A stretch of DNA of 21,893 nucleotides from positions 1 to 21,893 of IMG/VR virus record IMGVR_UViG_3300003702_000108. One strand, 5' to 3'. Both the position numbers and the translations under genes were made by a program. This DNA comes from a virus. Shown piece after piece: positions 5,616-10,463 of this stretch. Positions within the stretch are counted from its first letter, which is position 1. Each line of letters begins with the position of its first letter. Below the pieces are notes generated by a model. That model was not told the origin of the DNA and searched no databases. It saw nothing but the letters and a program-made list of their open reading frames with translations.

Positions 5616-7196
5616 ATGGCGGCGTTGAATCCGGATCAGCTCCGCAAGCGGTCGGCGGCTGCCTGGGACAAGAAGGAGCCCTGGCGGCACCTCTACGACG
5701 AGGCCTACGAGTTTGCCCTCCCCCAGCGGAACCTATACGACGGCAGTTGGGAGAGCGGCACCAGGGGAAGGCGTAAGGGCGCTCGTGTTTTCGACAGCAC
5801 CGCCGTCCACGCCACCCAGCGGTTCGCCAACCGGATGCAGAGCGGCCTCTTCCCGCCCGACAAACGCTGGATGGTTCTACAGCCGGGCACCGACATCCCC
5901 GACGATCGCGATGACGAGGTGCGCGAGGCCCTGCAACTCTTCACCGATCGGTTCTTCGCGATCCTGAACCAAACCAATTTCGACCTGGCGATGGGCGAAT
6001 TCCTGATGGACTTATGCGTCGGCACCGCGGCGATGATGGTGCAGCCCGGCGACGATGACAACCGGATCAAGTTTACCGCCGTCCCTAATTTCCTGATCGC
6101 CATCGAGGAAGGCCCTAACGGCAGCGTCCAGAACGTCTACCGCAAGGTCAAGATGCCGGTGGAGAACATCACCCGCACCTGGCCCGACGCCACCCTCACC
6201 GAGGAATTGAAGAGGTTGCTCGAGGACAAGCCCCAGGAGCAGATCAACCTTAGAGAAGGAACGATCTTCGACATCGCCGACAAGCAATGGCGATATTACA
6301 TCTGGCGGCAGCAAACAGATGATCAGGCTGACATCCTCGTCGAGCGCGAGCTCAAGCGGTCGGCCTGGGTTGTCTCGAGGTTTATGAAGATCTCCGGGGA
6401 GGTCTGGGGCCGAGGCCCTCTCCTCTCGTGCCTTGCGGACGTGAAGACCTTGAACAAGGCCATCGAGCTCCTGCTCAAGAACGCCTCGATCAACATCGCC
6501 GGCGTCTACACCGCCATCGATGACGGCGTCCTCAACCCGCAAACGATCCGAATAGTCCCCGGCGCGGTTATCCCCGTAGCCCGAAACGGTGGTCCGCAAG
6601 GACCGTCTTTGTCTCCCCTGACCCGCTCCGGGGACTTGCAACTCTCCCAGCTCGTCATCAACGATCTCCGAATGCAGATAAAACAAACCCTCCTCGACGA
6701 CAGCCTCCCGCCCGAAAATATGTCCGCTAGGAGCGCAACGGAAATCGTAGAAAGAATGCGCCGGCTGTCTATCAACATGGGAGCGGCATATGGCAGGATG
6801 ATCACCGAGACAATGCTGCCTTTGGTGCGCTTGGTCTTGGATATCATGGGCGACGAGGGCCTGATCGACTTGCCTCTGCGAGTCGATGGCCTCGAGGTGC
6901 AGATAGTTCCCGTCTCGCCCCTGGCCCAGGCCCAAAACCTAGACGAGGTTCAAAGCGTCCTCCAGTGGCTCGGCATCGCATCGCAGCTCGGCCCGGTCGG
7001 CCTGGCGACGGCGAAGATGGATGCCATCGCCGACTGGGTGGCAGAGCAGTTGGGCGTCCCCGTCTCCCTTAGAACCAGCCAAGAGGAGCGCCAGGAGATC
7101 GAGCAGATGGGTCAGCAATACCTCGAGGCCCAGGCACAGCAACAGGCGGCTCCGGTCGAGACCGGCGCACCGCCGCCGGGGGCTCCCGTCCAGTGA
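5616..7196 (+). CDS. Portal (head-to-tail connector) protein, T7 gp8-like
   Basis: This 526-residue protein is close to the 536 residues of T7 gp8. It matches the head-to-tail connecting protein family: N-terminal RKRSAAAWDKKEPWRHLYDEAYEFALPQ, then FDSTAVHATQRFANRMQSGLFPP, KLKR/SAWVVSRF-type core segments (WGRGPLLSCLADVKTLNK), and PLVRLVLDIMGD near the end. Twelve copies form the ring at one capsid vertex through which DNA is packaged and ejected, and which holds the tail. A TAA in the same frame directly precedes ATG 5616, fixing the start. The C-terminus is Gln/Ala/Pro-rich and probably disordered. The stop overlaps the next start (GTGA). Assignment is firm. Confidence 0.92.
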   Translation: MAALNPDQLRKRSAAAWDKKEPWRHLYDEAYEFALPQRNLYDGSWESGTRGRRKGARVFDSTAVHATQRFANRMQSGLFPPDKRWMVLQPGTDIPDDRDDEVREALQLFTDRFFAILNQTNFDLAMGEFLMDLCVGTAAMMVQPGDDDNRIKFTAVPNFLIAIEEGPNGSVQNVYRKVKMPVENITRTWPDATLTEELKRLLEDKPQEQINLREGTIFDIADKQWRYYIWRQQTDDQADILVERELKRSAWVVSRFMKISGEVWGRGPLLSCLADVKTLNKAIELLLKNASINIAGVYTAIDDGVLNPQTIRIVPGAVIPVARNGGPQGPSLSPLTRSGDLQLSQLVINDLRMQIKQTLLDDSLPPENMSARSATEIVERMRRLSINMGAAYGRMITETMLPLVRLVLDIMGDEGLIDLPLRVDGLEVQIVPVSPLAQAQNLDEVQSVLQWLGIASQLGPVGLATAKMDAIADWVAEQLGVPVSLRTSQEERQEIEQMGQQYLEAQAQQQAAPVETGAPPPGAPVQ

Positions 7197-7492
7197 GTGC
7201 CGACGCCGATGTCGTCAGCATCTCCACCCCAGGATGGGATGGCGTCGATGTCGAGCCGCCGCTGGCGCCGGCTTATTTGGAAACGGAGCAAGCCGAGATC
7301 GACAAGGCGATCTCGAGGCTCTTCTCGACCGACGACGGCGAGAAGGTGATGAAGCATCTCGAGAGGGCCTACATGAACCAGCCGTGCTGGGCGCCCGGCT
7401 TCTCCACTGACTACGGGTTTTTCAGGGAGGGACAAAACACCCTTATCCGCGAACTCAAGGCCCGGATCATCCGGGCGAAAGAGAGGACATAA
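7193..7492 (+). CDS. Bbp19-like phage protein
   Basis: The 99-residue protein starts with GTG at 7193, overlapping the portal stop by four bases (GTGA). Residues about 42-95 (FSTDDGEKVMKHLERAYM, CWAPG, FFREGQNTLIRELKARI) match the short Bbp19-like phage domain: a helix ending near a G-x-x-V/L-x-x-L pattern, then the REGxN/R motif and an amphipathic C-terminal helix. Members are common between portal and scaffold genes in podovirus-like phages, but their role is not established. The acidic N-terminal 30 residues seem disordered. The stop TAA overlaps the next ATG by one base (TAATG). Confidence 0.65.
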   Translation: MSADADVVSISTPGWDGVDVEPPLAPAYLETEQAEIDKAISRLFSTDDGEKVMKHLERAYMNQPCWAPGFSTDYGFFREGQNTLIRELKARIIRAKERT

Positions 7493-7608
7493 TGGCGAAG
7501 CAACCGATGACCAAACCACCGAAGGTAAAAGCCAAGAAAGCGACAAAGGCGACAAAGGCGACAAAGCCTCGCCGGCGTGGGCTTTTCTTCCGGCTCAAGG
7601 CCAAATAA
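7492..7608 (+). CDS. 38-residue lysine-rich peptide with KAT repeats
   Basis: An uninterrupted short frame runs from ATG 7492 to TAA 7606-7608. The product is strongly basic (MAKQPMTKPPKVKAKK, three Lys-Ala-Thr-like units, then KPRRRGLFFRLKAK). The repeat is made by three perfect tandem copies of the 9-mer GCGACAAAG. The start overlaps the upstream stop and the stop overlaps the scaffold start (TAATG on both sides), so it exactly fills the space between two genes. That is strong evidence of a real coding unit. Its histone-H1-like, nucleic-acid-binding character is inferred from composition. It could bind packaged DNA or neutralise the acidic scaffold, but no function is known to me. Confidence 0.6.
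   Translation: MAKQPMTKPPKVKAKKATKATKATKPRRRGLFFRLKAK
7540..7566 (+). repeat. Three tandem copies of a 9-base unit GCGACAAAG
   Basis: The three copies are perfect and lie in frame in the 38-residue basic peptide gene, encoding Ala-Thr-Lys three times. The unit number could vary between relatives through replication slippage without breaking the frame. Confidence 0.9.
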
Positions 7609-8429
7609 TGGCAGAGGAAGCAAAAACACAGGAAGAACCGCAACCGGCCCCCGCCGCTGGTAGCCTTCTCGATGACACCCCAATGGAGGAACCGGCGACC
7701 GAGGAGTTGGCGCCCGAGGAAACGACGGTCGATCATGTCGCCAAGGAACCGGACGACGCCGAGACGCCGACCGTTCCCGAGGGAGTGCCCGATAAATTTG
7801 TTAAGGATGGCGAGGTCGATGTCGAGAGCTTGGCGAAGTCCTACACCGAGCTCGAGGGTAAGTTCCGCGCCGGCAAGCACAAGGCGCCGGATGGTGATTA
7901 CGACCTGACGGTCGCCAAGGATCACAAGGTGCCGGAAGACGATCCCGTCTTGCAGACCTACACCACCTGGGCGAAAGAAGCCGGCATTAGTCAGGAGCAC
8001 TTCGACCAGCTCGCCGAGAAGATTCTCCAGAACGGCGAAGATACGGAGCAACAGGTTGTCTTTGATCGCGATGCCGAGATGAAGCGGCTCGGTCCCCAGG
8101 CCGATAAGATCATCGACGACCAGATCGATTGGGCCAGGCGGCTGGTCAAGAGCGGCTACTGGGGCGAAGACGACTTCGAGGAGTTCAAGGTCTGGGGTGG
8201 CACCGCCTCCGGCGTCAAGGCGATGATGTCGATGCGCCGTTTCTACAACGACATCACCACCATCCCGATCAGCGTAAGCCCGGATGCGTCGGCCCTCCCG
8301 TCCAAGGAAGAATGCTACCAGATGGTTCAAGACCCCAAATATAAAACCGATCCGACGTACCGCGCCAAGGTCGAGAAGACCTTCGCTGACGTTTTCGGGA
8401 CCGAGCCTGATCAGAGGACGGTCATGTAG
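7608..8429 (+). CDS. Capsid assembly scaffolding protein, T7 gp9-like
   Basis: The 273-residue product has a very acidic, Glu/Pro/Thr-rich N-terminal part (residues 1-60) and the sequence VPDKFVKDGEVDVESLAKSY, typical of podovirus scaffold proteins. A helical middle follows and a short C-terminal helix near the end (KVEKTFADVFG) that in this family contacts the capsid shell. Scaffolds guide coat-protein assembly and leave before maturation. It directly precedes the major capsid gene, as in T7. Start ATG overlaps the stop of the basic peptide gene. The coding end is followed by a 246-base structured leader and terminator, so scaffold and capsid amounts may be set separately. Confidence 0.85.
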   Translation: MAEEAKTQEEPQPAPAAGSLLDDTPMEEPATEELAPEETTVDHVAKEPDDAETPTVPEGVPDKFVKDGEVDVESLAKSYTELEGKFRAGKHKAPDGDYDLTVAKDHKVPEDDPVLQTYTTWAKEAGISQEHFDQLAEKILQNGEDTEQQVVFDRDAEMKRLGPQADKIIDDQIDWARRLVKSGYWGEDDFEEFKVWGGTASGVKAMMSMRRFYNDITTIPISVSPDASALPSKEECYQMVQDPKYKTDPTYRAKVEKTFADVFGTEPDQRTVM

Positions 8430-8435
8430 GAACCT

Positions 8436-8489
8436 CCCAGTGGTGTCTCCGACGCCAGCCTCCCCTGGCGTAAAAACACCACAACTGGG
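8436..8489 (+). promoter_or_regulatory. Nested RNA hairpins directly after the scaffold gene
   Basis: An outer stem pairs GTGGTGT (8440-8446) with ACACCAC (8476-8482), and can extend by CCCA (8436-8439) with TGGG (8486-8489) across a three-base bulge. Inside it, ACGCCAG (8452-8458) pairs with CTGGCGT (8465-8471) around a six-base loop. All pairs are Watson-Crick. The last bases of the outer stem overlap the first bases of the terminator stem that follows, so the two may compete slightly. No protein is encoded here. The structure could protect the scaffold mRNA 3' end or tune termination; the role is inferred. Confidence 0.55.
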
Positions 8490-8520
8490 GCCTCGTCGCT
8501 TGACGGGGCCCCTATTTTGT
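8487..8520 (+). terminator. Rho-independent terminator between scaffold and major capsid genes
   Basis: GGGGCCTCGTC (8487-8497) and GACGGGGCCCC (8502-8512) form an 11-pair stem with one U-G wobble and a GCTT loop, followed by TATTTTGT. The stem is very GC-rich and the tract moderately T-rich, which makes this a convincing intrinsic terminator. It would reduce read-through from the portal-scaffold unit into the capsid gene, so the capsid gene may have its own promoter in the leader after it, or termination may be partial. Confidence 0.75.
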
Positions 8521-8675
8521 GTTTATAGAGAAGGTGATCGATAACCCATTTCGGTGGGCCGGTTTGGTAGTGGGGAAAACCCACAGCGAAACGGGGAGCT
8601 TTTTCCCCGAGCCGCAGCCAGGTCAGTCCTGACAACTGTAGCGCCCTGTCACAAACTTACAGTGGAGCAACCGAA
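8521..8675 (+). promoter_or_regulatory. Structured 5' leader of the major capsid gene
   Basis: No coding frame is credible here. Three further hairpins follow each other: CCCA/TGGG (8545-8558), GTGGG-GAAAA-CCCAC (8570-8584) and CGGGGA/TCCCCG (8592-8609, six-base loop). The remaining 66 bases carry the ribosome-binding site GGAG (8664-8667), eight bases before ATG 8676. A promoter is expected after the upstream terminator, but I see no sigma-70-like box pair and no motif shared with other gaps, so its position is unknown. The hairpins might stabilise the capsid mRNA, as 5' hairpins do in other phages. This is inference. Confidence 0.45.
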
Positions 8676-8969
8676 ATGGCTGTATCACTATCCACTAACT
8701 TTGTGACCCTGTTTGACGCCGAAGTAAAACAGGCTTATCAGGCGCAGCAACAGCTTGCTGGCACCTGTCGAGCCAGAATGGGCGTCGTTGGGTCCACAGT
8801 TAAATTCCCCAAGATAGGTAAGGGCGTCGCCGGTTTGCGGATACCTCAAACCAACGTCACTCCCCTAAACGTGGCTCACACCAACGTCTCGGCGAGCTTG
8901 TCGCCGCCGCGCCGACCAGATCAAGCTCGATGCCTTGACGGCTTCTTCAACATCATTGACCGTAGCTAA
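8676..8969 (+). CDS. Major capsid protein, N-terminal fragment (frame broken)
   Basis: The start ATG 8676 has a good ribosome-binding site. Residues 1-76 (MAVSLSTNFVTLFDAEVKQAYQ, VGSTVKFPKIGKG, LNVAHTNVSASLS) match the N-terminus of the coat protein found downstream of gp9-like scaffolds in this phage type. After about position 8903 the frame becomes Pro/Arg-rich and unlike a capsid protein, and ends at TAA 8967-8969. The C-terminal half continues in the +1 frame just downstream. The join seems to lack a middle part of the protein. As sequenced the gene cannot make a normal coat protein unless a frameshift event and a shortened fold are tolerated. It may be an assembly deletion, a sequencing fault or a true mutation. 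Confidence 0.8.
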   Translation: MAVSLSTNFVTLFDAEVKQAYQAQQQLAGTCRARMGVVGSTVKFPKIGKGVAGLRIPQTNVTPLNVAHTNVSASLSPPRRPDQARCLDGFFNIIDRS

Positions 8970-9417
8970 TTCCATTGGTGGCTCTAATACCAACTTAAAT
9001 GTGGCTAAAATCAGGGAGGCCAAGCGTCTCCTCGATGGCAAGAACGTGCCGTCTGGGGATCGTTATTTCCTGATGTCTGCCGATGGTCTTGCAAACCTTC
9101 TGTCCGAGACAGAAATTAGTAGCAGCGACTACAACACGGTCAAAAGTTTAGTAAACGGACAAGTCGATACTTTTCTCGGCTTTAAATTTATTATGATGGG
9201 CGACCGTGATGAAGGCGGTCTGGATATCGACGGCTCGAGTGACCGGAGTACCTTCGCTTGGCACAAGGATGGTCTCGGCTACTGTGAGAGCATCAGCCAA
9301 TCGACGGAAATTCACTACATCGCGGAGAAAACGTCTTGGCTGGTAACGGGCAAGCTTTCCGCTGGCGCTGTCGCCATTGACGATGAAGGCATCGTCAAAA
9401 TCACCACTAGAGAATAG
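8935..9417 (+). CDS. Major capsid protein, C-terminal fragment (frame broken)
   Basis: The in-frame family-like sequence begins upstream of this nominal TTG start, at about 8905 (RRADQIKLDALTA). It runs through SSTSLTVANSIGG, VAKIREAKRLLDGKNVPSGDR, NGQVDTFLGFKF, GDRDEGG and EKTSWLVTGKLSAGAVAIDDEGIVKITTRE-type ending segments (given here in parts). This is the HK97-fold coat protein C-terminal half, around 168 residues. No proper start or ribosome-binding site exists for it, so it belongs with the N-terminal fragment at 8676. From memory, relatives carry roughly 40-50 more residues between the halves; this number was not checked. The stop at 9417 is followed by the decoration-like gene with a GGGAG ribosome-binding site. 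Confidence 0.8.
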   Translation: MTASSTSLTVANSIGGSNTNLNVAKIREAKRLLDGKNVPSGDRYFLMSADGLANLLSETEISSSDYNTVKSLVNGQVDTFLGFKFIMMGDRDEGGLDIDGSSDRSTFAWHKDGLGYCESISQSTEIHYIAEKTSWLVTGKLSAGAVAIDDEGIVKITTRE

Positions 9418-9428
9418 GGAGACTGAAA

Positions 9429-9734
9429 ATGGCATTAGACACTGAAAACCTGTCTCTCGTAGGCGGTGGCTCCAAGGCCGGTAACGCTCCGCAAATGTGG
9501 AGTTATAAGTCTACCGATACTCCCGCTGTCATTGACAGCGCCGGCTACTTTGACAATGGCACTACGACGAACACCGGAATGCGAGACTTGATGAAGGTCG
9601 GCGACCTGATCTACATCCACGGCACCTCTGGTGGCACGGCTGTCTATGGCTTGCACATCGTCACCCAAGTGACGGCCGCTGGCATCATCGACGTTACCGA
9701 TGCCACCGTTCTCGGCGGCACCGATACCGACTAA
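9429..9734 (+). CDS. Small head-decoration-like protein
   Basis: This 101-residue protein follows the capsid gene. It has the pattern LSLVGGGSKAGNAPQMWSYKSTD, a glycine/threonine-rich middle (AGYFDNGTTTN), a strand set around VGDLIYIHGTSGG, and a final VTDATVL segment. Short beta-rich proteins of this kind, with a WSYKTTD-like motif, commonly sit right after the major capsid gene in phage genomes. They are presumed to decorate or stabilise the capsid surface. That function is inferred from position and composition. A GGGAGAC ribosome-binding site lies just upstream of ATG 9429. A strong hairpin follows the stop. Confidence 0.6.
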   Translation: MALDTENLSLVGGGSKAGNAPQMWSYKSTDTPAVIDSAGYFDNGTTTNTGMRDLMKVGDLIYIHGTSGGTAVYGLHIVTQVTAAGIIDVTDATVLGGTDTD

Positions 9735-9742
9735 CCAGAGTT

Positions 9743-9768
9743 CTGGGGGGGGCTTCTGCTCCCCCCAG
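9743..9768 (+). terminator. Strong hairpin after the capsid/decoration genes, probable terminator
   Basis: CTGGGGGG (9743-9750) pairs with CCCCCCAG (9761-9768), and the loop can pair further (G-U, then GC with GC around TTCT), giving about 11 pairs. The position matches the T7 terminator downstream of the capsid gene. The following bases (GCTTACCCTCT) are only weakly T-rich, so termination may be partial or depend on a phage RNA polymerase. Confidence 0.5.
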
Positions 9769-9811
9769 GCTTACCCTCTAGGTGGCCGGCTGATCGGGCA
9801 CAAATTTAAAC

Positions 9812-9833
9812 GGCCCCTCGGGCCCTGGAGGTG
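9812..9833 (+). promoter_or_regulatory. Hairpin and ribosome-binding site before the gp11-like gene
   Basis: GGCCC (9812-9816) and GGGCC (9820-9824) can form a tight five-pair hairpin with a CTC loop. Directly after it lies the purine run GGAGGTG (9827-9833), three bases before ATG 9836. The close spacing suggests the hairpin holds the Shine-Dalgarno region accessible or limits it. The rest of the 101-base gap shows nothing else I can support. Confidence 0.35.
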
Positions 9834-9835
9834 CT

Positions 9836-10462
9836 ATGGCGGCCGGCGACACAGATGTAAAGATATGCTCCCATGCCCTGATCCTTTTGGGCGAGAGCGA
9901 GATCAGTAGCTTCGCCGAGGGCACCACCCGTGCCGGCATCTGCGAGGCACTTTACCCGGAAATACGCTCGATCACCCTGGCGATGTACAAGTGGAGCTTC
10001 TCCTTGAAAAAGGTGGAGCTCTTCGAGAGCGTCGGCGATCCCATCAACGAATGGCAGAATTCTTTCCCGATGCCGTCTGACTCCTTGACGGGAGTCCCCA
10101 AAGCCGTTTTCAACTCGACAGCGACGGGCATCGCGCCTGTCGCCACTGGCTGGGATGTGATCGGTGACGAGGTTGTCACCGACTTTGCCACCGTCGTCAT
10201 CGACTATCAGTTCATCCCCCTGGAAGCCGAGATGCCGGCATATTTCATCCAGCTCCTCAAATACATGGTCGCCATGCATATGGCCGAGCCGATCACCGAT
10301 CAGATCACCAAGGCCCAGCATTGGGAGAGGATCGCCATCGGCAACCCCGCCGAGGGCGGAAGGGGGGGCTTCTTCCGCCAGGCGGCATCGATCGACGGTC
10401 AAGGGCAACCCAGCGCCTTTATTGCTGATTATCCGCTGACCGATGCCAGGCTGAGTCTATGA
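9836..10462 (+). CDS. Tail tubular protein A (gatekeeper), T7 gp11-like
   Basis: The 208-residue protein is close to T7 gp11 in length (196). Typical features are the N-terminal helix CSHALILLGESEISSFAEGTTRA, then LYPEIRSITLAMYKWSF, the NEWQNSFPMPSD strand region, and a central VTDFATVVIDYQFIP beta element with helix LLKYMVAMHMAEPIT. Twelve copies of this protein sit below the portal and join it to the nozzle. It comes after the capsid unit and one base before the nozzle gene (stop at 10462, ATG at 10464). The ATG is chosen because of the GGAGGTG site just upstream. Confidence 0.85.
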   Translation: MAAGDTDVKICSHALILLGESEISSFAEGTTRAGICEALYPEIRSITLAMYKWSFSLKKVELFESVGDPINEWQNSFPMPSDSLTGVPKAVFNSTATGIAPVATGWDVIGDEVVTDFATVVIDYQFIPLEAEMPAYFIQLLKYMVAMHMAEPITDQITKAQHWERIAIGNPAEGGRGGFFRQAASIDGQGQPSAFIADYPLTDARLSL

Positions 10463-10463
10463 G

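Noticed and set aside
6012-6935. 307-residue minus-strand open frame inside the portal gene, and a similar 287-residue one at 7467-8330 inside the scaffold gene
   Set aside because: Both lie opposite well-supported genes and reflect codon bias of the + strand. They have no recognisable domain, and all accepted genes run in the other direction.
8885-8940. Programmed +1 frameshift as the explanation of the two capsid reading frames
   Set aside because: The family-like sequences abut with apparent loss of a middle segment, which a pure ribosomal shift cannot explain. It is kept only as an alternative to be excluded by comparison.
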